A DNA stretch of 64,000 nt, taken from Nitrospirota bacterium. GTDB taxonomy: Bacteria > Nitrospirota > Thermodesulfovibrionia > Thermodesulfovibrionales > UBA6898. A program made the translations under genes and the position numbers. How positions within the stretch are numbered: position 1 is the stretch's first letter; the number at the start of each line of letters is the position of its first letter. A model generated the notes under the pieces. It was not told the origin of the DNA. It ran no database searches and saw only the letters and a list, made by a program, of their open reading frames with translations. Below are positions 37,106 through 46,730 of the stretch, piece after piece. The DNA lies in the NCBI GenBank assembly GCA_024275975.1, contig JAJRYC010000090.1, positions 1 through 64,000 on the forward strand, read 5' to 3'.

Positions 37106-37142
37106 CTTTATTGCTGCAATTTGATAAAAATGTGAACAGGAT

Positions 37143-38249
37143 ATGTCATTAAAAGATATTGAAAAGCTTAAAGAAAGGGTAAAGAAAGACCCCGATTCCA
37201 AACTCTTTGTACCGCTGGGCGAGGCGTACAGGGAGGAAGGAATGCTCGACGACGCGTTGTCTGTGCTTTTGCGCGGGCTGGAACGACAGCCTGACTATAT
37301 GAGCGCGAGGGTATCGCTCGGCAAGGTATATGCGGAGAAGGGCATGCTTGAAGCCGCGAAGATTGAGTTTGAGAGTGTAATAAGCTCCATCCCCGATAAC
37401 CTGTATGCCCATAAAAAACTGGCTGAAATATACAGCTCCGTCGGGGAAGACGGACTCGCCGCGGAATCATTAAGGACCGTCCTGCGGCTGAACCCGATGG
37501 ATGAGGACGCACTGGACAGACTAACAGGGCTCAGGGGCGAAATGTCCCATGCGCGGCCCGGCGCCACTGAACTGGCTGATGTTGAAGTGACTGCAAGTGA
37601 GGATGTCTCTGCTGAGGATTCCGTTTCCCTTACGGAAGATGCCGGTATGGATGATGCCGTGGTCGGGATGGCCCCCGAGGAGACAGTGCCATGGACATGG
37701 GATGATCCGGCGGCTCCGGAGGAGGAGTCTGGTGCGGAAATTGATGCCTTCAGGGGTTCCCTTTTCGGTAGTGGTGAAGCGCCGGACGAAGGCGGTGGAG
37801 AAGATGGCCTCGCGGAGCTGACTGAAGATATGATAAGCCAGAAAGGTGCTGGTGCTGATCGTAACGATGGGGTAGAGACATCTTTTGTCGATATCGGAGA
37901 AACCCTGATGACCGATAATTCCGCGATTAACGATATGACGGAAGATATGCCGTCGAACGGGATATTCGCGGAGGAGTGGGACACGGAAACAACGGAATCG
38001 CCGGCGGGGGGCGAAACCGTCAATGATGCAGATAGACTTATAGCCGGAGATGAGTATACCGGCGCGATGGATATATACAGGAGAATCCTGGTGTCTCGGC
38101 CCGATGACAGGAAGGTTTTGCAAAGGGTCGAAGATCTGAGGATGCTTTTAAAGCTGTTGGGCAAGGATTCGGATGCCCTGATCGGCAGGTTAAACTATTT
38201 TCTGGAAGCGGTAAACAAGAGGCGAGATGAGTTTTTCGGAAGTTCTTAA
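37143..38249 (+). CDS. TPR-repeat protein with acidic middle region
   Basis: The 368-residue protein has N-terminal TPR repeats (residues about 10-125; LFVPLGEAYREEGMLDDALS, ARVSLGKVYAEKGMLEAAKI, AHKKLAEIYSSVGEDGLAAE). A long low-complexity acidic stretch follows (about 135-290, rich in Glu, Asp, Ala, Ser and Thr) and a last TPR-like helix pair ends it. It overlaps the next roadblock gene by 23 bases. TPR plus roadblock pairs suggest an assembly platform, but partner and function are unknown. Confidence 0.75.
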   Translation: MSLKDIEKLKERVKKDPDSKLFVPLGEAYREEGMLDDALSVLLRGLERQPDYMSARVSLGKVYAEKGMLEAAKIEFESVISSIPDNLYAHKKLAEIYSSVGEDGLAAESLRTVLRLNPMDEDALDRLTGLRGEMSHARPGATELADVEVTASEDVSAEDSVSLTEDAGMDDAVVGMAPEETVPWTWDDPAAPEEESGAEIDAFRGSLFGSGEAPDEGGGEDGLAELTEDMISQKGAGADRNDGVETSFVDIGETLMTDNSAINDMTEDMPSNGIFAEEWDTETTESPAGGETVNDADRLIAGDEYTGAMDIYRRILVSRPDDRKVLQRVEDLRMLLKLLGKDSDALIGRLNYFLEAVNKRRDEFFGSS

Positions 38250-38583
38250 AGAGACTGTAGATAAGGTTAACGGGGCTGTGTCATCGATGATACTGGCGGT
38301 TGATGGTATAGTGGTGGAGGAGTATGTGTCGGAGAGACTGATTGATCTCACGGGGCTTGGCGCCGAGGCTTCCGCGATGATAAGGGACATAAGTTCCGCG
38401 GCTGAAAACCTCGGGCTTGGTGAGGCTGGAGAATTTTCTATAATCTCTGACAGATGTGGGATAATAATGCGAAGGATCAATAGTGAATATTTCATGGCGC
38501 TGGTGTTAAGGCCCGATGGTAATTATGGCAAGGGACGTTTTATCCTTAAAACCGCCATTCCAAAGATAGAAGGTGAATTCTAG
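38227..38583 (+). CDS. Roadblock/LC7-domain protein
   Basis: This 118-residue protein is a single roadblock/LC7 domain, with VSSMILAVDGIVVEEYV and EFSIISDRCGIIMRRINSEY. It is the second roadblock in the window, distinct from the one beside MglA. It overlaps the TPR gene, so they are probably coexpressed. It may act on the same small GTPase network; that is inference. Confidence 0.75.
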   Translation: MSFSEVLKETVDKVNGAVSSMILAVDGIVVEEYVSERLIDLTGLGAEASAMIRDISSAAENLGLGEAGEFSIISDRCGIIMRRINSEYFMALVLRPDGNYGKGRFILKTAIPKIEGEF

Positions 38584-38646
38584 GCCTCTTCCCCAGTCCC
38601 CCGCTGTAAGTAATTACCTTTACGACTGAAGACGGATTGAAACAGA

Positions 38647-38814
38647 ATGGAAATTTTTGTAATACATGGAGCTAATTTAACCCGGCCCGGCATGCCGGAG
38701 ACTGATAAGCATGAACGGGTTTCTATGCATGATGTGAACGGAGAGTTAAGCGGCCCGGCAATCGGAAGCTGTCCGGCTGCTGTCGGGGCGGCGGGAAAAA
38801 GCTTGTCGGAATGA
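38647..38814 (+). pseudogene. Truncated 3-dehydroquinate dehydratase (type II) remnant
   Basis: A 55-codon frame starts MEIFVIHGANLTRPGMPETD and continues HERVSMHDVNGELSG, which aligns with the type II dehydroquinase start (VIHGPNLN-L-G then the helix after the loop). Intact AroQ is about 145 residues; the catalytic region with the conserved EGELI and HTS motifs is missing. It ends in TGA overlapping the pepP ATG (ATGA), as intact aroQ genes often do. The order aroQ-pepP-efp-accB-accC is a known operon, which supports the identification. It looks like an aroQ with a large internal deletion. Confidence 0.65.
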
Positions 38815-39870
38815 ACCGCATACAGGCTATAACCGGAGCCCTTGAGAGCAGGGGCATTGATGGCATCCTTATTTCCGATATCAGGAATATCAGATATCTA
38901 TCAGGATTTAGTGGTTCTTCGGCCTGTCTGATCATCGCCGGGGGGGCGGGAATTTTCCTTACCGACGGCAGGTATAGGGAGCAGGCGGTAAATGAGATAA
39001 AGGGGTTTGAGGTTGTTATCGAAAAAAAAGAGCGCCACATAGAGATAATAGAGAGTGCGAAATCGCTGGGCGTCGGAATATTAGGTTTTGAATCGATGGT
39101 GCCGTATGCGTTTTATAAAAAACTCCTGAGGAAGGGCCTGAAGTTAAAGGCAGTTAATAACCTTGTGGAAGATATGCGCAAGATTAAGGACCGCCTTGAA
39201 ATGAAGTCGATCAGAAAGGCGGTTGACAGGGCGCAGAAGGCATTTAAAGAGGTAAGGCCGTATGTAAGGAAAGGTTTTTCAGAGAAGCAGATAGCGCTCA
39301 GACTTGAGGAGACCCTGAAAAAAAAGGGTGTTCCGTATTGCCTTTTGATATAATAGTCGCATCCGGCAAGAATTCAGCCATGCCTCACGCCCGGCCAACG
39401 GACAGGAATATAAAGGCCGGCGACCTGGTGCTTATCGACTGGGGTGGTGAGGCTGAAGGATATTTTTCCGATATGACAAGGACTTTTTTAATGAATGGCG
39501 GCGGCATCGCCAAAAAAAAGAGATATACGAGACAGTCCTGCTTGCCAACAGAAAGGCCATTGACAGCGTTGCCGTGGGTGAGCATGTCAGAATGGTTGAC
39601 AGGGCCGCGAGAGATGTTATAAAAAAAGCCGGTTACGGGGATTTTTTTGACCACGGCACCGGACATGGGGTGGGGCTTGATGTTCATGAACTGCCGCGTA
39701 TTTCTCGGCTCGGCACCGGGCATATTCAGGAGGGGATGGTCTTTACGGTAGAGCCTGGCGTATATGTACCGGGAGTCGGAGGTGTCAGGATCGAGGATAT
39801 GGTCTATGCGGAGGGAAACGGATGGGATCTCCTGACGGCCCTTCCGAAAGGGCTTGAAATAACCGGATAG
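38811..39870 (+). CDS. pepP: Xaa-Pro aminopeptidase (M24), broken by two one-base frameshifts
   Basis: M24 metallopeptidases remove N-terminal residues before proline. Three frames join into 353 residues: 38811-39340 (creatinase N-domain, GIDGILISDIRNIRYLSGFS), then 39338-39512 (LPFDIIVASGKNSAMPHARP, metal-binding LIDWGGEAEGYFSDMTRTF), then to 39870 (FDHGTGHGVGLDVHELPRI, MVFTVEPGVYVPGVGGVRIE). The first shift lies between an A8 run (39318-39325) and 39339; the second is at an A8 run (39512-39519). Each needs one added base. All catalytic metal ligands are present, so the protein would be active if restored. Confidence 0.87.
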
Positions 39871-39986
39871 ATTCATATGACCGCTCAGGTCGGCGCCTCC
39901 TGAAAAGGGGTGAATTTACAGTTGATCTGGTACATTAGCCTTGATGCCCGCATGTGCGGCAGAGGATAAACAGGAGGAAGATACAA

Positions 39987-40547
39987 TTGATTTCGACAAG
40001 TGATTTCAGGAAAGGTTTGAAAGTAGAATTTAAGGGCGACCCCTATGAGGTGGTGGACTTCCAGCATGTTAAAATGGGCAGGGGAGGCGCAATTGTAAGG
40101 ACGAAGTTGAAGAACCTGAGGACCGGTGGTGTAGTGGAAGAGAGTTTCAGGTCCGGTGAAAAATTACCTCCTCCGGAGCTTGAGGAGAAAAAGATGCAAT
40201 ATTTATATATGCAGGATGACCTGTACTATTTTATGGATTCCGAGACATTCGAGCAGATACCTCTGACGGTCGCACAGCTGGGTGATTCAAAGCAGTTTCT
40301 GAAAGAGAGTATGGACGTCAAGATTCTTACCTATAGGGGGGAGCCTCTCAACGTCGAGCTTCCGATCTTTATTGAGCTGGTTGTTGCAAACACGGAACCC
40401 GGATTCAAGGGCAACACAGCGTCAGGGAGCGGAAAGCCTGCTACACTCGAAACCGGCGCCGTAGTCAGGGTGCCTTTTCATATAAATGAAGGGGATACCA
40501 TAAAAGTGGATACGAGGACGTCTGAATACATAGAAAGGGTAAAATAA
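39987..40547 (+). CDS. efp: Elongation factor P
   Basis: EF-P relieves ribosome stalling at polyproline. I choose the TTG at 39987, preceded by GGAGGAAG at a fitting distance, giving 186 residues. The tip loop of domain I reads [13 protein letters not shown], with Arg at position 32. That fits the Arg type, which in some bacteria is rhamnosylated by EarP, not the Lys type modified by EpmA. An upstream ATG (39954) would add an atypical extension. It overlaps accB by one base. Confidence 0.94.
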   Translation: MISTSDFRKGLKVEFKGDPYEVVDFQHVKMGRGGAIVRTKLKNLRTGGVVEESFRSGEKLPPPELEEKKMQYLYMQDDLYYFMDSETFEQIPLTVAQLGDSKQFLKESMDVKILTYRGEPLNVELPIFIELVVANTEPGFKGNTASGSGKPATLETGAVVRVPFHINEGDTIKVDTRTSEYIERVK

Positions 40548-40981
40548 TGGAGCTTGAGGATTTAAAAAGCCTGATTGAATTTCTCAAGGAAACCGACATA
40601 ACTGAACTGCGGATTGAAAGGGACAACTCGAAAGTCAGGATAAAGAGGGGGCAGGTTGTCTCTTCACCGGAGGTCCCCGCGCCGAAGCCGGCTGTTGTGC
40701 AGGCTCCCGTCGCCGAAGAAGCGGAAGAGCAGGCGGAGAAGCTGCATACTGTTGCATCTCCGATAGTCGGTACGTTTTACAGGTCACCTACACCCGAGGC
40801 CCCTCCTTTTGTGAATGTAGGCCTGGCGGTAACACGGGGGCAGGTGCTTTGTATTATAGAGGCGATGAAGCTTATGAACGAGATCGAGAGCGAGGTCGAT
40901 GGTGTTATCGCCAGGGTCCTTGTTGAGAACGGACAGGCCGTGGAATACGGAGAACCGCTTTTCCAGATAGAACCCGCGTGA
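40547..40981 (+). CDS. accB: Biotin carboxyl carrier protein of acetyl-CoA carboxylase
   Basis: AccB carries the biotin used by acetyl-CoA carboxylase in fatty acid synthesis. The 144 residues include a flexible Pro/Ala-rich linker (about 50-65) and the biotinyl domain with the target Lys in [14 protein letters not shown]. It starts with ATG sharing one A with the efp stop, and precedes accC by 96 bases. Confidence 0.95.
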   Translation: MELEDLKSLIEFLKETDITELRIERDNSKVRIKRGQVVSSPEVPAPKPAVVQAPVAEEAEEQAEKLHTVASPIVGTFYRSPTPEAPPFVNVGLAVTRGQVLCIIEAMKLMNEIESEVDGVIARVLVENGQAVEYGEPLFQIEPA

Positions 40982-41077
40982 ACCTTTCCATCCGCTGTGT
41001 ATTGCTATAGAGGGAAATCAGCAAACCCTGTCGCCGCCATTTAAATGAATCAGGAGAAACCTGGAAGGGTGCTTTAA

Positions 41078-42433
41078 GTGAAACTTTTCAAAAAGATATT
41101 AATCGCAAACCGGGGAGAGATTGCGGTCAGGGTGATCAGGGCCTGCAATGAACTCGGGATAAGGACGGTTGCAGTATATTCAGACGTTGACAGGGATTCA
41201 CTGCACACGAGACTTGCGGATGAATCCGTATGTATAGGGCCCGCGAATTCCGCCCAGAGCTATAATAATATTCCCAACATCCTTACTTCAGCTGAAATAA
41301 CCGATTCAGAGGCCATCCACCCGGGATACGGTTTTCTGTCCGAAAACCCTGATTTCGCGGAGGCATGCCAAAAATCGGGGATTGTATTTATCGGCCCGAC
41401 ACCTGAAAATATAAGGCTTGGTGGAAACAAGGCGAAGGCGAAGCAGGTTATGAAGCGCAGGGGGATCCCGGTTGTGCCTGGAAGCGAAGGTCCTGTTTTG
41501 TCAGAAGAGACGGCGCTTAAGATTGCCGGAAAGACGGGGTTCCCCGTGCTGCTCAAGGCATCGGCTGGTGGCGGCGGCAGGGGAATTAGGATAGCGAAAG
41601 ATGAAAACGAATTCGGAAAGGCCTTCTTTATGGCGCAGAGAGAGGCATTCGCCTGCTTCGGCAATGGAGAGCTTTACATCGAAAAATACATCTCCGAAAT
41701 GAGACATGTCGAGGTCCAGATAATCGCCGATACTAAAGGGAACATAATCCATCTGGGGGAGAGAGATTGTTCTATCCAGAGAAGGCACCAGAAAGTGGTT
41801 GAAGAAGCTCCGTCGCCTGTAGCAACCGAGAAATTCAGGAAAAAAATAGGTGAATATGCGATCAAGGCAGCGAAGGCGATCAGGTACAGGAACGCCGGCA
41901 CTGTTGAATTTATTGTCGACCATCGCGGCAATATTTATTTTATGGAGATGAACACGAGGCTTCAGGTTGAACACCCGGTAACGGAATACGTGAGCGGTGT
42001 GGACATAGTCAAGGAGCAGATAAAGATAGCGGCGGGGATACCGCTGGAATTCCGACAGACGGAGATAAAAATTTCAGGCCACGCAATAGAATGCAGGATC
42101 AACGCGGAAGACCCCGTGACTTTCATCCCGTCTCCCGGGAAAATAAATTTTCTTTTGTTGCCGGGGGGCGCGGGAGTGAGGGTTGACACGGCGATCTATA
42201 ACGGGTGTGTCGTCTCTCCCCATTATGATTCCCTGATCGCAAAACTGATAGTGCACGGCAGGGACAGGGACGAGGCCATCGCCCGCATGAAAAGGGCGCT
42301 GGATGAATTTATAATCGAAGGCATAAAGACCACTATCCCGCTTCATAAAAGGGTGATGAAAGACCCTGGTTTTATTAAAGGCGATTTTAATACTGGTTTT
42401 ATAGAGAAGATGAACCTGTCGGTCCGCGCCTGA
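41078..42433 (+). CDS. accC: Biotin carboxylase subunit of acetyl-CoA carboxylase
   Basis: AccC carboxylates biotin on AccB with ATP and bicarbonate. The 451 residues include [20 protein letters not shown], the ATP-grasp loop [20 protein letters not shown], and [20 protein letters not shown]. The start is GTG at 41078 next to a weak purine-rich site. It is the last gene of the operon; the intergenic space that follows carries the nif promoter. Confidence 0.96.
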   Translation: MKLFKKILIANRGEIAVRVIRACNELGIRTVAVYSDVDRDSLHTRLADESVCIGPANSAQSYNNIPNILTSAEITDSEAIHPGYGFLSENPDFAEACQKSGIVFIGPTPENIRLGGNKAKAKQVMKRRGIPVVPGSEGPVLSEETALKIAGKTGFPVLLKASAGGGGRGIRIAKDENEFGKAFFMAQREAFACFGNGELYIEKYISEMRHVEVQIIADTKGNIIHLGERDCSIQRRHQKVVEEAPSPVATEKFRKKIGEYAIKAAKAIRYRNAGTVEFIVDHRGNIYFMEMNTRLQVEHPVTEYVSGVDIVKEQIKIAAGIPLEFRQTEIKISGHAIECRINAEDPVTFIPSPGKINFLLLPGGAGVRVDTAIYNGCVVSPHYDSLIAKLIVHGRDRDEAIARMKRALDEFIIEGIKTTIPLHKRVMKDPGFIKGDFNTGFIEKMNLSVRA

Positions 42434-42491
42434 ATCGCCGGAAGAGTTTTTTTCCGTCAGTATCCGGCGGGCCTCTCATCAGCCCCGGATG

Positions 42492-42512
42492 AATTCCCTG
42501 GAACAGGGAATT
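42492..42512. terminator. Hairpin downstream of accC
   Basis: AATTCCCTG pairs with CAGGGAATT around a 3-base loop. There is no T-run, so it may only stabilise the accC mRNA end. Confidence 0.35.
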
Positions 42513-42624
42513 ACCGCATCCATCACCAGTCACCGGATGTTTAAAAGTTTTCCTTCCGCTGTATAAATTTAAAATCACCCAGGCCATGTCTCCATCACCC
42601 CGTCGGGAAGTATACTGACAAAAT

Positions 42625-42640
42625 TGTTCTAATAGTTACA
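42625..42640 (+). promoter_or_regulatory. NifA upstream activator sequence
   Basis: TGT at 42625-42627 and ACA at 42638-42640 are separated by exactly ten bases, matching the TGT-N10-ACA NifA site. It lies about 55 bases before the -24/-12 element, a usual distance. Confidence 0.75.
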
Positions 42641-42693
42641 ATCATGAATTACCATCTAATGCCACTTTCCTTTAATATCAATGAGTTGCAACC

Positions 42694-42709
42694 TGGCACG
42701 CTTTTCGCA
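42694..42709 (+). promoter_or_regulatory. Sigma-54 promoter of nifH
   Basis: TGGCACGCTTTTCGCA has GG (42695-42696) and GC (42707-42708) ten bases apart, matching the -24/-12 element. The only deviation is TCGC for TTGC. It drives nifH and the downstream nif genes. Confidence 0.85.
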
Positions 42710-42773
42710 GTAACTATACAGATAAAGAGTCGCTATTAAGCATTATAAACTAAGAAGTGAAAGGAGATTTTGA

Positions 42774-43625
<852 letters not shown>

Positions 43626-43734
43626 AAAATACAACTGAAGCGCTGAACCAAATGAATTGGATGAAACGGTCGGAGCGGCTGACGCCGCTCCAGCCTGCTT
43701 TGAACAGTTGAAAGAACAAATACAGGAGGAATGA

Positions 43735-45161
43735 ATGAGTACATCCATTAAAGAGACTCAGAAAATGATAGAGGAAGTCCTGGACGCTTATCCTGAAAAG
43801 ACGAGGAAGGTCAGGGCCAAACATTTAGCGGCAAATGACCCTACTGGACAATGCAGTACATGCCAGGTCAAGTCCAATGTAAAATCCAGTCCGGGCGTCA
43901 TGACGGTTAGAGGGTGCGCGTACGCGGGTGCCAAGGGTGTCGTCTGGGGCCCTGTAAAAGACCAGATCACGATAAGCCACGGCCCTGTCGGCTGCGGCCA
44001 GTACAGCTGGTGGGCGAGGAGGAATTATTATAACGGCCAGACAGGCGTCGATACCTTCGGCACGATGCACATTACCACGGATTTCCAGGAAAAGGACATT
44101 GTTACGGAGGTGACAAGGGACTGGAGGCGGCGTTAAATGAAGTGAGAGAGCTTATGCCGCTGGCACGCGGAATCGGGATACTATCGGAGTGTCCGGTCGG
44201 GCTCATAGGCGACGACATTGAGGCTGTAGCAAAAAAGGTGGAAGGCGAATTCGGGTACCCCATAGTGCCTGTCAGATGTGAGGGTTTCAGGGGTGTGAGC
44301 CAGTCCCTCGGCCACCATATTGCCAATTACACCATAAGGGACCATGTGCTCGGCAAGGGCAAGATGGGGGAATCAACACCGTATGATATCGCCCTGATCG
44401 GAGATTACAATATCGGCGGTGATGCGTGGGCGTCGAGGAAGATGCTTGAAGAGATGGGCCTGAGGGTCATCGCCCAGTGGACGGGTGACGCGTCTGTAAA
44501 CGAACTCGGCATCGCGCCAAACGCAAAACTCAATCTCATTCATTGCTACCGTTCAATGAACTACATATGCAGGCATATGGAGGAAAAATACGGTGTTCCG
44601 TGGGTTGAGTTTAATTTCTTCGGCCCTACAAAGATATACGAGAGCCTTAGAACGATTGCATCGCATTTTGATGACACCATCAAGGAGAATGCGGAGAAGA
44701 TGATAGAAAAATACAGACCCGCGATGGATGAGGTAATTGAGCACTATAAGCCGAGGCTCGAGGACAAGAAGGTAATGCTTTATGTGGGCGGCCTGAGACC
44801 GAGGCATACCATCGGTGCGTATGAGGATCTTGGTATGGAGGTTGTAGCGTCAGGATATGAATTCGGGCATGACGATGATTACAAGAGGACATATACCGAT
44901 ATGAAGGAAGGTGCGGTAATCATGGATGATGCCACGCTATATGAGTTGGAGGAGTTTACGAGAAGGCTCAAACCGGACATGGTCGGCGCGGGAATAAAAG
45001 AAAAATATTCCTATCACAAGATGGGTGTGCCTTTCAGGCAGATGCATTCATGGGACTACAGCGGACCATATCACGGTTTTGACGGATTCCCGGTATTTGC
45101 CAGGGATATGGATATGACGGTGAACAGCCCGACATGGGGTCTGATACGGAGGAAAAAATGA
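43735..45161 (+). CDS. nifD: Nitrogenase MoFe protein alpha chain, interrupted by a one-base frameshift
   Basis: NifD carries the FeMo-cofactor. The first frame (43735-44136) has [20 protein letters not shown] and [20 protein letters not shown]. After DFQEKDIV the reading shifts at about 44101-44105, where a T is missing in GTTAC. The second frame resumes as [20 protein letters not shown] through [11 protein letters not shown] and the FeMo-co histidine in [16 protein letters not shown]. The joined protein is 475 residues, the usual length for the Mo enzyme. The cofactor-ligating Cys and His are both present. Overlaps nifK by four bases. Confidence 0.93.
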
Positions 45162-46663
45162 AAATAAAAGACCATAACGAACTTTTTCAGCAGCAGGAAT
45201 ATATTGAACAGTTCAAGAACAAAAAGGAATTTGAAAACCCGTGGCCTGAGGAAAGGGTCAAAGAGGTGGCCGAGTGGACAAAGACGGAGGATTACAGGGA
45301 GAAGAACTTTGCTCGCAAGAATATAAAGATTAATCCCGCGAAGGCGTGCCAGCCGCTCGGCGCGATCTTCTGCGCATCCGGGTTTGCGGGCTGCATGCCG
45401 TTTGTTCAGGGTGCCCAGGGCTGTGCCGCTTACTTCCGGAGTCATCTGAACCGGCATTTCAAGGAACCGATGGCTGCCATATCTACATCCATGACAGAGG
45501 ACGCGGCTGTCTTCGGCGGGTTGAACAACATGCTCGAGGGCCTGGGCAACGCCCATACCCTGTATAGTCCGAAGATGATCGCTGTCTGCACTACCTGCAT
45601 GGCGGAGGTTATAGGTGATGACCTGAACTCATATATAAGGCAGGCGAAGGACAAGGGCATAATACCGAATGAACTGCCGGTGCCGTTCGCGCATACGCCC
45701 AGTTTTGTCGGCTCACATATCACGGGTTACGACAACATGCTGAAGGGCATACTCACTACCCTCACCGCCGGCAGGAAAAGAAAGCCTAACGGGAAGATTA
45801 ATATTATTCCGGGATTTGATACATATACAGGTAACTACCGGGAGATAAAGAGGCTTCTCAAGGCAATGGATGTCGATTTTACGCTTCTTTCGGACGTGAG
45901 CGATATCTTCGACTCTCCGAACACCGGTGAATACAAACTCTATCCGGGCGGTACGCCGCTGGAGGATGCGGCTGACTCAATAAACGCAATGGCTACTGTC
46001 TCGCTCGAGAGGTATTCAACCATGAAGACCAGGACTTACATAGAGAAAGAGTGGGGCCACGAGGCGCCGGTGCTCCCGCCAATCGGCATAAAGAACACCG
46101 ATAAATTTTTTGATGAGATAAGCAGGATCACCGGGAAGCCTGTTCCCCAGGAGATTGAGGATGAGAGGGGAAGGGCGGTTGACGCAATGATAGATTCGCA
46201 TCCATATGTCCACGGAAAGAGATTTGCCATGGTTGGAGATCCAGACCTTTTGATGGGATTGATGAGCTTCATTATGGAAATGGGAGGCAAACCGGTACAT
46301 ATCATATGCACCAACAGTGATAAGAGATTCAGGAAAGAAGCCGAGGCGTTTCTGGGTGAAAATCCCTTCGGACAGGAGGCGACGGTATACACAGGAAAGG
46401 ATATGTGGCATATGAGGTCACTGCTGTTTACCGATCCCGTTGACATGCTCATCGCGAATTCATACGCGAAGTTCCTCTGGAGGGATACCGGAACACCGCT
46501 GGTAAGGATGGGGTTTCCCCTGTTTGACAGGCATCACCTCCACAGGTATCCCATTGTCGGGTACCAGGGTGTGCTGAATATGGTGAACTGGGTTGTCAAT
46601 ACAATCCTTGACGAGATGGACAGGAAGTCTATCAACACAACGAGTTTTGATGTTATAAGGTAG
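45158..46663 (+). CDS. nifK: Nitrogenase MoFe protein beta chain
   Basis: NifK pairs with NifD and shares the P-cluster. The chosen ATG at 45158 follows GGAGG, overlaps the nifD TGA and gives 501 residues. It contains [39 protein letters not shown] and [18 protein letters not shown]. An in-frame GTG/ATG 24 bases earlier would give only a short extension. Confidence 0.97.
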   Translation: MKIKDHNELFQQQEYIEQFKNKKEFENPWPEERVKEVAEWTKTEDYREKNFARKNIKINPAKACQPLGAIFCASGFAGCMPFVQGAQGCAAYFRSHLNRHFKEPMAAISTSMTEDAAVFGGLNNMLEGLGNAHTLYSPKMIAVCTTCMAEVIGDDLNSYIRQAKDKGIIPNELPVPFAHTPSFVGSHITGYDNMLKGILTTLTAGRKRKPNGKINIIPGFDTYTGNYREIKRLLKAMDVDFTLLSDVSDIFDSPNTGEYKLYPGGTPLEDAADSINAMATVSLERYSTMKTRTYIEKEWGHEAPVLPPIGIKNTDKFFDEISRITGKPVPQEIEDERGRAVDAMIDSHPYVHGKRFAMVGDPDLLMGLMSFIMEMGGKPVHIICTNSDKRFRKEAEAFLGENPFGQEATVYTGKDMWHMRSLLFTDPVDMLIANSYAKFLWRDTGTPLVRMGFPLFDRHHLHRYPIVGYQGVLNMVNWVVNTILDEMDRKSINTTSFDVIR

Positions 46664-46673
46664 ATACTAATTG

Positions 46674-46714
46674 CGAGTTACGGGTTGCGAGTTTCGTCCT
46701 AGCCCGTAACTCGC
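46674..46714. repeat. Inverted repeat between nifK and nifEN
   Basis: GCGAGTTACGGG and CCCGTAACTCGC form a perfect 12-base inverted repeat around a 17-base centre. It lies in the 67-base gap, so it could be an RNA hairpin that tunes nifK and nifEN expression, or a small repeat insertion. Confidence 0.7.
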
Positions 46715-46730
46715 CAAAAGAGATATAATA

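Larger units (their letters stand above)
42434..42773 (+). promoter_or_regulatory. Intergenic region before nifH with NifA and sigma-54 sites
   Basis: A 340-base gap between accC and nifH. It holds a 9-base stem hairpin (42492-42512) that may end accC transcription, a NifA-type upstream site (42625-42640) and a sigma-54 promoter (42694-42709). The nifH leader is about 65 bases with AAGGAG near the ATG. Confidence 0.8.

Noticed and set aside
38811-39870. pepP as three separate small genes
   Set aside because: The three frames are consecutive parts of one M24 peptidase with no own ribosome binding sites.
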